The translations under genes and the position numbers were made by a program. Below are positions 29,040-37,182 of a stretch of 64,000 nucleotides of DNA, one piece after another (position 1 is the stretch's first letter; every line of letters begins with the position of its first letter). Source of the stretch: Macondimonas sp045864775 (lineage in GTDB: Bacteria > Pseudomonadota > Gammaproteobacteria > UBA5335); assembly GCA_045864775.1 (NCBI GenBank), contig BTVR01000003.1:35484-99483 (forward strand), in the 5' to 3' direction. The notes under the pieces are model-generated. The model saw only the letters and a program-made list of their open reading frames with translations, was not told the origin of the DNA and did not search any database.

Positions 29040-30470
29040 ATGAAGCTTCCCGTGTTACCCAGCTTTGTCGCCAATCGTGCCGTCGAAACGGACGACCGCC
29101 TTGCTGTTCATGACAAATACCATGGCATGCCGCGCTGGGAGGTGTGCCGCGCCGATGCGTCCCTGATGGACGCGGCCATCGCCGCCGCGGTGGGAGCCGC
29201 CCCGGCGATGGCGCAAATGAAGCCCCATGAGCGGCAGCGTATCCTGCGCCATTGTCACGGCCGCCTCCAAGAGGAAGCGGCCGAATTGGCAACCATCCTG
29301 GTGCAGGAAGGCGGCAAGCCGCTCGGTGCGGCCCGCGCCGAGGTGGCGCGCCTGCTGCGTACCTTCGAACTCGCGGCCGACGCGGCCGGTCGACCGATCG
29401 GCGGCTTGCATGACCTGCGCGGCAGTCCGTTGAGCGGCACGGCGCTGGCCTTCGAACGCCGTTTTCCCGTCGGGCCCTGCGCTTTCATCACCCCATTCAA
29501 CTTCCCGCTGAATCTCGTTGCCCACAAGGTCGCGCCGGCACTCGCGGTGGGCTGCCCCTTCGTCCTCAAACCCGCCAGCGCAACGCCAATCAGCGCCTTG
29601 CGTCTGGGAATGATCCTGGCCGAAACCGAACTACCGCCCGGGGCTTTCTCCATTCTGCCGGCCACTCGAGCGGCGGCTGATTGCCTGGTGACGGACGACC
29701 GGCTGCGTTTTCTCAGCTTCACCGGCTCGGCAACCGTCGGTTGGGATCTCAAGCGCCGAGCGGGCAAAAAGCGGGTCACGCTCGAACTGGGTGGCAATGC
29801 TGCAGCCATCGTCGCAGCGGACGCCGACCTCGAGGCCGCCGTGGCAGCGTTGGTGCAGGGCGGCTTCAACAATTCAGGGCAGAGTTGCATCAGTGTCCAA
29901 CGCATCCTGGTTCATCACTCGCTGGCCTCGGCCTTCACCGAGCGGCTGCTCGCCGCCGTTGCAGACTTGGTCGTCGGCGATCCGGCGGACGAAACCACCA
30001 CCGTCGGGCCGCTGATCGACGAGGATGAGGCAGAGCGGCTGATGGAATGGATTGCTGAAGCCACCGCCACGGGCGCGCGGGTCTTGTGTGGTGGCCGTCG
30101 CCACGGCGCGGTCGTGGCGCCAACCGTTCTGGATCGGGTCGCGGACACCTGCCGGATCTGGGCCGAGGAGGCCTTCGGGCCGGTGGTCGTCCTGCGAACC
30201 TTCGACACCGTGGAGGAAGCCTTCGCACTCGTCAATGCCAGCCGCTACGGCTTGCAGGCCGCGCTGTTTACGCGGGACATCGGCACGATTCAGAAGGCTT
30301 GGGATAAACTGGAAGTCGGCGCTGTCATCGTCAACGATTCATCGAGCTTTCGAGACGACGCCATGCCCTACGGCGGGGTCAAGGACAGCGGGCTCGGGCG
30401 TGAAGGCGTGTACAGCGCCATGAACGAAATGACCGAGCCTCGCTTGCTGGTCCTGCCCCACGCGGGTTGA
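29040..30470 (+). CDS. NAD(P)-dependent aldehyde dehydrogenase
   Basis: 476 residues from the ATG at 29040, with GGGGGAA eight bases before. The fold is complete: FITPFNFPLNLVAHKVAPAL, LKPASATPISALR, FTGSATVGWDL, catalytic glutamate in LELGGNAAAIV, catalytic cysteine in NNSGQSCISVQRI, EEAFGPVVVLRTF and the end YGGVKDSGLGREGV. It resembles the lactaldehyde/glyceraldehyde/SSADH branch, so the aldehyde is not fixed by sequence. It is 25 bp upstream of a membrane-anchored esterase and is probably cotranscribed with it. In this setting it could remove aldehydes from alcohols made by the copper monooxygenase cluster. Confidence 0.93.
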   Translation: MKLPVLPSFVANRAVETDDRLAVHDKYHGMPRWEVCRADASLMDAAIAAAVGAAPAMAQMKPHERQRILRHCHGRLQEEAAELATILVQEGGKPLGAARAEVARLLRTFELAADAAGRPIGGLHDLRGSPLSGTALAFERRFPVGPCAFITPFNFPLNLVAHKVAPALAVGCPFVLKPASATPISALRLGMILAETELPPGAFSILPATRAAADCLVTDDRLRFLSFTGSATVGWDLKRRAGKKRVTLELGGNAAAIVAADADLEAAVAALVQGGFNNSGQSCISVQRILVHHSLASAFTERLLAAVADLVVGDPADETTTVGPLIDEDEAERLMEWIAEATATGARVLCGGRRHGAVVAPTVLDRVADTCRIWAEEAFGPVVVLRTFDTVEEAFALVNASRYGLQAALFTRDIGTIQKAWDKLEVGAVIVNDSSSFRDDAMPYGGVKDSGLGREGVYSAMNEMTEPRLLVLPHAG

Positions 30471-30495
30471 TCCCCGCCATGCCCTTGGAGCGCGG

Positions 30496-31473
30496 ATGCC
30501 CCGCGGATCACTTCCCCTGCGCTTCTATCTTCCGCTGGCGGTGATCGTACTGGTCATCGGCGGCCTCTTCCTCGGGCTGCCGATCTGGCTGGCCGCCACC
30601 CACCTGTATTGGGGAACGGCGCTGACGCCGTCCGCCTACGTCTATTCCGGCACGGCTCCCGCGTCTTGTCCTGCAGGTCCTCGCGCCGGGCCTCTCGATG
30701 CAGAGGATCTGCGCACGCCGGGCGGCGTTCCGATCCGTGTGCGCGTTCCGCAGAATTACGATCCGCGTCGACCGCATCCCCTGCTGGTGGTCTTCGCGCC
30801 AGCCGGCCTCGGACCCGCGCTGAATGAGCGCTTCACAGGCCTCACCCACGAAGCAACCGCTGCGGGCTTCATCATTGCCTACGCCGGCAGCCGTGGCTTG
30901 ACCCAGCAAACAATTCGGGATCTGGGCCGCGTTCCAGACCGTGTAGCGGGCCTCTATTGCGTCGATCTCGGCCGGCTGGTCTATACCGGCCATTCCGACG
31001 GCGGAACGGTCAGCAGCGCGCTGGCCTTCCTGCCAGACCTTCCGCGCCATCCTCTTGCGATCATTCCCAGCGCCGCCGGCGTCCGGGGCACAGATCTGGC
31101 ACAGCAGTCTTGCCCGGAGCCACTGGCCGTCATGGTTCTGCATGGGGAGCGGGATCGCCTGTTTCCCGGTTACGGCAGGGAAGCAGCCCAATGGTGGGCC
31201 GTTTGCAATGCCGATGTCACGGAACCGAAGGCCACGCCAGACGGCTGTCTCGACGGGCAAGGCTCGGCCACAACTGCACAGATGACACGCTATTGCCCAC
31301 ATCGCGGCGGGCATCTCGACTGGCCGGCACGCAATCAGGCGCTGGTCGCATTTGCCCGCGAGGCCACCAATGCGGTCCGGCGGAAAGCCGCCACGTCGCC
31401 GTCAACGGCGACGCAGGAGCATCAACATACCAATCAAGGCGATCCCCAGCCCCCCGGCGAAAGCGCCCCATAG
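30496..31473 (+). CDS. Membrane-anchored alpha/beta hydrolase (PHB depolymerase/LpqC-like)
   Basis: 325 residues. An N-terminal helix (FYLPLAVIVLVIGGLFLGLPIWLA, in two parts about 10-33) anchors it to the inner membrane facing the periplasm. The esterase core has an oxyanion region HPLLVVFAPAGLG, nucleophile elbow YTGHSDGGTVSSAL (Ser in G-H-S-D-G), acid in VLHGERDRLFPGYG and base in RGGHLDWPARN. Similar to secreted poly(hydroxybutyrate) depolymerase and feruloyl esterase. The last 24 codons run antisense over the C-terminus of the cupredoxin gene (31402-31473). It could hydrolyse esters formed by the Baeyer-Villiger enzyme, but that is inference. Confidence 0.85.
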   Translation: MPRGSLPLRFYLPLAVIVLVIGGLFLGLPIWLAATHLYWGTALTPSAYVYSGTAPASCPAGPRAGPLDAEDLRTPGGVPIRVRVPQNYDPRRPHPLLVVFAPAGLGPALNERFTGLTHEATAAGFIIAYAGSRGLTQQTIRDLGRVPDRVAGLYCVDLGRLVYTGHSDGGTVSSALAFLPDLPRHPLAIIPSAAGVRGTDLAQQSCPEPLAVMVLHGERDRLFPGYGREAAQWWAVCNADVTEPKATPDGCLDGQGSATTAQMTRYCPHRGGHLDWPARNQALVAFAREATNAVRRKAATSPSTATQEHQHTNQGDPQPPGESAP

Positions 31474-32336
31474 GACCACCGGGTCAGTGTACCAATCGCG
31501 GCGAAAACTGGCCGTGACGCCGGGTATGCTCGTCAGCGCGAGGCCTCCCCTCCCGACGACCAGTTGCCCTTTCATGCCCTTCTCCATGTGCTGCGCCAAG
31601 TCACAATGTACGAGATAGGTTCGATTGTCGCTCGGAACGATGAATGTGCCCTTCTTGGTGGCCCCGCCCGCGGCCTCCAGATGGAACATGCCCTGCGGAT
31701 ACAGGTATTTGGGCAGCTGATGGACCATGAACTGGTGGCGCACTTCATCGTCGTTGATGAAGGTGACGGTGATCCGACTGCAGGGCTCGACGCGAAATTC
31801 ATGTTGGCTCATGCCGAAGATCGTGCCGTTATAGTCCTTGGCATATTGGGTACCAGCCCGGACCTCAAACGCATAGTCCCGACTGATGCTGTGGCAGTCC
31901 TCCGGCAGGGTATCGTCATTCCAGTTCATGACCATGCCCTCATCGTCGAGGGTCATCTTGTGCCCCGCATGCCCGCCATGTCCCGCATGCCCCGAGTGGT
32001 CCATCTGCGAGTGGTCCGTCTGCGAGTGGTCCATCTGCGAGTGGTCCNNNNNNNNNNNNNNNNNNNNNNNNNNNNNNNNNNNNNNNNNNNNNNNNNNNNN
32101 NNNNNNNNNNNNNNNNNNNNNNNNNNNNNNNNNNNNNNNNNNNNNNNCGAGTGGTCCATCTGCGAGTGGTCCGTCTGCGAGTGGTCCATCTGCGAGTGGT
32201 CCATCTGCGAATGGTCCATCTGCGAATGGTCCATCTCTTGTGGCGCGTTAGCGTCCTCTGCGGCAAAGACCGTCCCGCACAGGGTCACTGCCAGCGCACA
32301 AGCCCGCACGCAATTCAGACAACGACGCTTGGACAT
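31402..32336 (-). CDS. Membrane-anchored cupredoxin with Met-Asp-His-Ser-Gln repeats (interrupted by gap)
   Basis: One gene split by the N run at 32048-32147. The N-terminal part (from ATG 32336) has a signal peptide, MSKRRCLNCVRACALAVTLC with FAAEDAN, then six copies of MDHSQ/TDHSQ. After the gap come about four more, then GHAGHGGHAGHKM. A cupredoxin domain follows: RVEPCSRITVTFINDDEVRH and a type-1 copper loop VHCDLAQHMEKGMKG (Cys-x4-His-x4-Met). The C-terminus has a membrane helix ending LIGMLMLLRRR. The two halves are in different frames only because the gap is given the default 100 N. It likely binds and relays copper or electrons in the periplasm, together with the multicopper oxidase 4 bp upstream. 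Confidence 0.85.
31994..32235. repeat. 15-bp in-frame tandem repeat coding MDHSQ
   Basis: The unit GTGGTCCATCTGCGA (plus strand) recurs without spacers. Variants are GTGGTCCGTCTGCGA (gives Thr for Met) and, at the 5' end of the gene, ATGGTCC (same amino acid). About four units lie left and six right of the gap. The array codes for a Met/Asp/His-rich segment. Confidence 0.97.
32048..32147. other. Assembly gap of 100 N inside the repeat
   Basis: Exactly 100 unknown bases lie in the tandem repeat. If the repeat is unbroken, its true length must leave a remainder of 5 when divided by 15 (for example 20, 95 or 110) so that both halves stay in frame. Confidence 0.99.
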
Positions 32337-32340
32337 GGCC

Positions 32341-34104
32341 TCACGCTCCCGTCGTTGCGGACCGTGGCCGCCGCAGCAGCGCGATCAATACCGCCAACCA
32401 ACCGCCCGCGACCAGCCCCAATAGCAGGAACCGGATCGTTTCGCGTGAGCTGCCGGTGACATCGGCCAGGCGATTGACCGGATCGTAGTCCACCCAGACC
32501 GGCACCTCGCGGCGGTAGAATTCAGGCGTAAAAAACTTTTTCCATTCGACGCCTTCTACTTTCGGGAAGCCGCGATCGTCGAGATACTCCTCATAGACGA
32601 TGGCATTGATGCTCCCGCCGGGATAAAGCCCCGCATTGGTCTGCGCCACTTCCTGATGATCATGCATGAGCCAGATGCCCGGGCCATAGCTATGCAACCC
32701 ATCGTTTGTGGTATCCAATTCGACATCGACACGCTCGGCCGAATTGAGCGGGATCACGTCGCGAATGACCCGCGCAGCCGGGGGCACCGGAATCCCATCG
32801 AGGTGGGTGATCGTGAACTTGTGGCCATGGGGATGAACCGGAACGGTCTTGTTGCCGCCGTTGAGCATGCGCAGTTTCACTTTCTCCTTGGCGCCCACCA
32901 CGACCAAGGACTCCCGCATGGTATAGGGGAATGAGCGGCCGTTGAGCAGGAAATAGCTCGGATCATCCTGCGTAATGTCCCAGCGCCGATGAGCGTCACG
33001 AATGATCAGCCGCGGATCGATGCGGCTCTGGATCACATCACTCAGCCCCTTGTAGAGATCCTCATAGTGAAGGTCATACTCCCGATCGAACTGCTCCTTC
33101 ACCGCTACCGAGGGATGCCGAACCTGACCGGCACCGATGTTCAGCGTCTGAACCCAGTTGTCGGGACGATTCTCCTCAACGACAAACAAGCCCTGCATGC
33201 CCATCAGAATGTGGATGTTGGCCTGTACGTGGCAGTGATAGAACATGGTGCCCGCGACACGCGGCTGGATGACGTAGGTATGCGCACGCGCCGGCATCGA
33301 CGGCAATTCGCTGGTCTCCGCGACCCCATCATTTCCGCGGGGCGTCACCCGCTCGCCATCGCCATGGCCGTCATGCGCCGACATGCTCCCTTCCTCATGC
33401 GGCATGCCGTGATCCTGTGAGAACGGATGGTCGATGCCGTGCAGATGGATGGTATGCGGCATGTAGTGCGTGTTTTCGAGGGTAATATAGACCTTGTCGC
33501 CCTGCTCGACCCGGATGGCCGGGCTCGGTGCACGCAGCAGGGGATTGGCCTTCACCGACTCGAAGTTTTCAGTGGACATGCCCACCGATTTGGGCGTAAA
33601 AACCCACAGGCCCGGGCGAATGCCAGGCGCGATCTCATACTGGGTCATGGGGTCCGGGCGGTCCGGCGAGCTGCCGTTCAGTTCGGTCACCTCCAGACGG
33701 ATATGAACCTCGTCCGGATCCCCGTCGCCGTCGAGATCCCGACCCATGACCACGGCATCGGGCGTCAATCCGGACTCCATCAAGGTCGCAGGCGACACCT
33801 TGTTCGTCCCCTTCACAGCAGCGGCAACGAGATAAGGATTGTCGGCGATACAGTTCGGTGATGGCGCGATCTGGACGCCGTCGATCGTCTGGCCCTTGCG
33901 CCAGCCGCGAACGTCCTCCGGGCAATATTCTTCGGTGGGAAGATCCGGCCCCTGATCACTCGCCGGCCGGTCGAGGTAGGTCCCCGGCCCGAACGTCTGA
34001 TACCACCGCACCTGCCAGGATAATGGATACCATTGCCGCGGCACGAGCAAGGCCCCGCATAGCGACAACACCATGAAAATGATCCATAGCGCTTTTCGTT
34101 GCAT
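32341..34104 (-). CDS. Multicopper oxidase, membrane-anchored
   Basis: 587 residues from the ATG at 34104 (MQRKALWIIFMVLSL); a GTG ten codons upstream is possible. N- and C-terminal membrane helices are present, the latter at about 553-573. Copper ligands are HTIHLHG (H220, H222), FYHCHVQANIHILMGM (H290, C291, H292, H298, M303), HPHGHKF (H424, H426, H428) and WLMHDHQE (H481, H483). The single type-1 copper cysteine is therefore in the first half; the C-terminal motif has Asp482 instead of Cys. A calcium-like DLDGDGDPDE (about 123-132) and a Met/His/Asp-rich loop (about 231-250) are extra. It resembles two-domain or SLAC-like enzymes. It lies 4 bp before the cupredoxin gene, so it is one transcription unit with it and may use or feed that cupredoxin. 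Confidence 0.85.
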   Translation of the reverse strand: MQRKALWIIFMVLSLCGALLVPRQWYPLSWQVRWYQTFGPGTYLDRPASDQGPDLPTEEYCPEDVRGWRKGQTIDGVQIAPSPNCIADNPYLVAAAVKGTNKVSPATLMESGLTPDAVVMGRDLDGDGDPDEVHIRLEVTELNGSSPDRPDPMTQYEIAPGIRPGLWVFTPKSVGMSTENFESVKANPLLRAPSPAIRVEQGDKVYITLENTHYMPHTIHLHGIDHPFSQDHGMPHEEGSMSAHDGHGDGERVTPRGNDGVAETSELPSMPARAHTYVIQPRVAGTMFYHCHVQANIHILMGMQGLFVVEENRPDNWVQTLNIGAGQVRHPSVAVKEQFDREYDLHYEDLYKGLSDVIQSRIDPRLIIRDAHRRWDITQDDPSYFLLNGRSFPYTMRESLVVVGAKEKVKLRMLNGGNKTVPVHPHGHKFTITHLDGIPVPPAARVIRDVIPLNSAERVDVELDTTNDGLHSYGPGIWLMHDHQEVAQTNAGLYPGGSINAIVYEEYLDDRGFPKVEGVEWKKFFTPEFYRREVPVWVDYDPVNRLADVTGSSRETIRFLLLGLVAGGWLAVLIALLRRPRSATTGA

Positions 34105-34185
34105 GAAAGTCTGTCCCACTCCGATCGACACCACAAAACCCCGATCCGGGGCCGGCGCTTCTGCAGTCGGCAGAATTGCTGCCTG

Positions 34186-34220
34186 AAAAAGAGAGCGCTC
34201 ACCGACCGGGAGCCGGTGAG
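34186..34220 (-). terminator. Terminator between the AmoD-like gene and the multicopper oxidase
   Basis: Read on the minus strand: CTCACCG, a nine-base loop, CGGTGAG, then CGCTCTC and TTTTT. It lies 80 bp after the stop of the AmoD-like gene. It could end the pmoA-pmoB-amoD-like transcript or let part of it read on into the oxidase gene. Confidence 0.65.
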
Positions 34221-34299
34221 GTTCCGCTCAGCAAGGGGCCGATCCGTGGCCTCGAAGTTTGACTTGTGATGGTGCAGCGCGACACCCAGCGCCTCGGAC

Positions 34300-34914
34300 T
34301 TACTTGCGCATGGCTCGCGTGATGAAGAATGCGGCAGCCGCTCCAACCAGCACCAGGATCAACCCCACGCGGGTGACGATGGGGCCCCACCGGAAAATGC
34401 CGACGGCGAACGGAAACACGGAAATGTATTCCTTGCCGGTTTCCGGGTGACGTGCGGTCACGATGCCGATGAAATGCCCCTTCTCCGGGAAGGTATGGGA
34501 AACGTTGAACGTACCCGTCGACAGAGTCTCCGGCGCCTTGTAGAAGATCGTGGCCTGCTCGATGTCTTGCTTGGTGCCGAGGTCGGCATAGGTTGCGCGA
34601 ATACCAACGTTGTTCACATCACGGATGATGCGAAAGTCGGTCTGCATGCGGCGCAGCTCGTCGTTGATGAAATCGATCGCGAAAATGGCACGTCCGGTAT
34701 CCGGGATATCTTCGCAGAACTCCTGCGTGGCGCGTCGATCGGGAATGTATCCCGTGAAGTGCGCCCGATAGGGACCGACCTGCATGATGCACATGTCGTC
34801 CTCAATGGACACCCCGCCGTGACCCCAGGCTGCGCCTGAGATCAAGAACAGGCACATGGCCATTGACCAGAAAATCCGTCCGGCGGAGCGGAGAGAGGCT
34901 GGGCCAAAATTCAT
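34300..34914 (-). CDS. AmoD/PmoD-like copper-binding membrane-anchored protein
   Basis: 204 residues from the ATG at 34914, with GGAGG eight bases upstream. The signal peptide ends at about residue 31 (GAAWG), so the mature protein begins with histidine (HGGVSIEDD). The periplasmic domain, about 32-175, has MCIM (41-44), a second cysteine at 67 (EFCEDIPDTG), and H140, H147 and H156. It closes with a membrane helix, VTRVGLILVLVGAAAAFFI (180-198). Topology, position after pmoB and the Met-Cys pattern resemble AmoD/PmoD, periplasmic copper proteins of ammonia and methane oxidisers; PmoD forms a CuA-like site. It is not the C subunit, which has five or more helices. The family match is from memory. 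Confidence 0.65.
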   Translation of the reverse strand: MNFGPASLRSAGRIFWSMAMCLFLISGAAWGHGGVSIEDDMCIMQVGPYRAHFTGYIPDRRATQEFCEDIPDTGRAIFAIDFINDELRRMQTDFRIIRDVNNVGIRATYADLGTKQDIEQATIFYKAPETLSTGTFNVSHTFPEKGHFIGIVTARHPETGKEYISVFPFAVGIFRWGPIVTRVGLILVLVGAAAAFFITRAMRK

Positions 34915-34957
34915 CACGTCGCCTCCGTCTTTACGGCATCTCGTTCTCATGAACCAA

Positions 34958-34995
34958 AGGCTGGCGATGCCGCTTGATGCGAGCATCGCCAGCCT
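34958..34995 (-). promoter_or_regulatory. 13-bp stem-loop between pmoB and the AmoD-like gene
   Basis: AGGCTGGCGATGC (34958-34970) pairs perfectly with GCATCGCCAGCCT (34983-34995), with a 12-base loop. There is no real U-tract, so it is more likely an mRNA stability or processing element than a terminator. The segment CCAGCC (34989-34994) can instead pair with GGCTGG (35000-35005), giving a competing hairpin. Confidence 0.7.
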
Positions 34996-35013
34996 GGATG
35001 GCTGGTTATGGAA

Positions 35014-36273
35014 TCAACCGAAGGACGGAATCATCGGCCCCTGAATTTCATTCAGGTAACGCGTGCCTTCGTCATCGTAGAACATCAGCAGGGCGGCGAA
35101 CCGGCCGTCCGGCTCGTTGATCAGGCTGACCAGCCGGTAGGTTTCCCACAGCGCGTCGTCGGCGTAGATCGTGATGGTGCGCGTCTCGCCCGGCTTGATC
35201 GCCGCACTTTCCACACGCAAGCCGGAGGATGCCACCAGATCGTGCTCGTCCTGCGGCTTGATGTCGAACATCTTGTCATTGATGAAGCGAATATTGGCCG
35301 CACTGAACTCGCCCACCTGAACCGGTCGATCACTGCGGTTGGTGACCGTCATTTCGACCTGGAAGCTCCGGCCGGGGATGCGGTAGGTGGCCTTGTTGAC
35401 CTCGACCTCCACCTTCTGAGGCGGCATCGGCAGCGGTTCCACTTCCACCTTGCCCGTCTGCAGCACAGCGGTGATGGGGTACTTGTAGTTGGCCCAGAAG
35501 AAACCGCCCGCGATCACCATCATGACGAAGCCGACGAACAGCACCGACACGATCATGTCCGGAATGGTGATCAACTGATTGGCCTGATCATCGCCCAGGT
35601 CCTGGACCTTGATATAGCGGGGCATGATGACCGGCAGCTTGCGGAACCACCACGCCATCCAGGCGATGCCGATGACGAACCACAGGGCGTTCCACCAGAG
35701 GATGGTCGACAAGGCGTAGGTTTCGGGGTTGATGGTCTCCCCGGTCATGGTCGTGATGGTGTGCTGGAAGTCGTTCTGGTCGCCGGTCACCTCGACCCAG
35801 AAGGCGGGCCCGATGATGGGGCCGGCACCTTCCACGCTGACCACGGGGTGAACGTGATAGCGCCCAGGCGCGCGCCCCTTGAGCACGATCTCGTACTCAT
35901 AGGTTTCGCCCAGATGGAAGCGCGTCGAGCGGATCATGGGCACGCCATTGACCCTGGAGTCGATGCGGACGAAAGCCGGACCCGGCACGCCGATGTTCAG
36001 AAACGCCGCTTCCTCGACCGATCGAATATGCTCCGGCCAGGACTTGGACGGCATGAAACGTCCGGTGACGCGAATCGTTTCATTGACCGCAATCTTGCGC
36101 GGCTGGATGTCGGTATCGAACCAGTGCATGGTCCGCATGCGCAGGCTGGCCTGCTGCGCGCGCTCGCCGTGTGCGTCCGCGGTCGGGCTGTAAAGAGGCC
36201 CTGCCACGCTCATCAGAAGGGCGAGTGCATACGCCCCCCAGCTTGCCAACCTGATGTGTCTGATCGTTTTCAT
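35014..36273 (-). CDS. Copper membrane monooxygenase subunit B (PmoB/AmoB type)
   Basis: 419 residues from the ATG at 36273. The signal peptide ends TADA, so the mature protein starts at His35 (HGERAQQASLRMRTMHW). His35 plus YHVH (H140, H142) equal the CuB ligands His33, His137 and His139 of Methylococcus PmoB, and His50 (MHW) equals His48. An N-terminal cupredoxin domain is followed by two membrane helices (about 195-213 and 245-264) and a second cupredoxin domain with IPGRSFQVEMTVTNRSDRPV and the end AALLMFYDDEGTR...PMIPSFG. It is the large periplasmic subunit of methane, ammonia and hydrocarbon monooxygenases. It lies 111 bp after pmoA. No C subunit is in the window. Confidence 0.93.
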   Translation of the reverse strand: MKTIRHIRLASWGAYALALLMSVAGPLYSPTADAHGERAQQASLRMRTMHWFDTDIQPRKIAVNETIRVTGRFMPSKSWPEHIRSVEEAAFLNIGVPGPAFVRIDSRVNGVPMIRSTRFHLGETYEYEIVLKGRAPGRYHVHPVVSVEGAGPIIGPAFWVEVTGDQNDFQHTITTMTGETINPETYALSTILWWNALWFVIGIAWMAWWFRKLPVIMPRYIKVQDLGDDQANQLITIPDMIVSVLFVGFVMMVIAGGFFWANYKYPITAVLQTGKVEVEPLPMPPQKVEVEVNKATYRIPGRSFQVEMTVTNRSDRPVQVGEFSAANIRFINDKMFDIKPQDEHDLVASSGLRVESAAIKPGETRTITIYADDALWETYRLVSLINEPDGRFAALLMFYDDEGTRYLNEIQGPMIPSFG

Positions 36274-36384
36274 GATGTCCGGCAATCCCCGAATGAACGG
36301 TTCGCGCGATGCGTTCCGCTGTCCATGTTCAGATTGCGGCCCGCCTACATGCGGAACCGCCGTTCCATGCTCGTTTCCTTACCC

Positions 36385-37182
36385 TCAGATGAGGCGCGTC
36401 AGCCACCGATTCTGCGTCAGCAGCGATCCGATCCACACCCAGAGGTAGTAGTTCAGAAGGGTGACGAAGCCCGCGAAGAATGCGGTGAGTGGTGTGACGG
36501 CCTCGCCGAACGTGCGCAAAGTCGATTCCTCGATGATGCGCACGTACTCGGGAATGGCGGTCCGGATGTACTGGTAGCCCATCAGGTCAGCCACGGTCAC
36601 GAGGTAACCGTTGTATTCGACGGGCACATGGAACGGTGCCATCGTGATCCAGTTCAGCGGATACAGGACGATGGCGAAGAGGAATGCGCCCACCAGCCCG
36701 GTGACGAAGAAACTGCGGCTGATCGCCAGGGTGCAGTCCAGCAGGATGCCCATGCCGATGAAGGTCGACGGTGCGACGAAGTTCATCGGGAAATTGGCGA
36801 AGATGTGGAAGTTCATGTAACGGCTGACCCACACCCCGAACATGTAGCCCAGGATCATGGCCGTGGCGCCGATCGGCAGACGGAACCGCTTCCAGAAGAA
36901 GTAGTTGAAGATCGCGGCTGGGATGATCAGGGAAAACGGCGTCACCAGCGGCCAGTAACGGCGATCACGCCAGTCCTGCCAATAGTCCCAGTCACCGACC
37001 GTCAGGGCGATCAAGAACACCGTCACACCGCCGATCAGAATGGAAAAGATCGGAATCAAGGTGTAGTCAATGTTCTTCCAAGCCGCCATCTGCTCCTGAA
37101 CGTTGCGCACGGCCGACTTCGTCGGTGGGCCTGCGGTGTCCGGCGCCGCCCCCGTGCCATATGCTCCCGTCGTGGTATTCAT
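36385..37182 (-). CDS. Copper membrane monooxygenase subunit A (PmoA/AmoA type)
   Basis: 265 residues with six or seven membrane helices. Family landmarks: GDWDYWQDWRDRRYWPLVTP (compare GDWDFW in PmoA), YMNFHIFANFPMNFVAPS, LYPLNWITMAPFHVPVEYNG, YIRTAIPEYVRIIEESTLRTFG and a C-terminal YYLWVWIGSLL. It has about 20 more N-terminal residues than Methylococcus PmoA. The substrate group (methane, ammonia, short alkane) cannot be told from this sequence by eye. Gene order A-B, not C-A-B, resembles the pxmABC type, but pxmC is replaced by an AmoD-like gene. An AT-rich leader of about 480 bp lies upstream. Confidence 0.93.
   Translation of the reverse strand: MNTTTGAYGTGAAPDTAGPPTKSAVRNVQEQMAAWKNIDYTLIPIFSILIGGVTVFLIALTVGDWDYWQDWRDRRYWPLVTPFSLIIPAAIFNYFFWKRFRLPIGATAMILGYMFGVWVSRYMNFHIFANFPMNFVAPSTFIGMGILLDCTLAISRSFFVTGLVGAFLFAIVLYPLNWITMAPFHVPVEYNGYLVTVADLMGYQYIRTAIPEYVRIIEESTLRTFGEAVTPLTAFFAGFVTLLNYYLWVWIGSLLTQNRWLTRLI

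Noticed and set aside
31994..32235. CRISPR-like array
   Set aside because: The 15-bp units are contiguous, without spacers, and code in frame for MDHSQ inside a gene.
34300..34914. The gene after pmoB being the missing C subunit
   Set aside because: It has only a signal peptide and one C-terminal helix; PmoC has at least five helices and a D/H/H copper site.
34300..37182. Nitrifier ammonia monooxygenase linked with the urea transporter
   Set aside because: No hydroxylamine dehydrogenase, cytochrome c554 or urease gene is in the window, and the neighbours suit organic substrates. The urea genes are 30 kb away.
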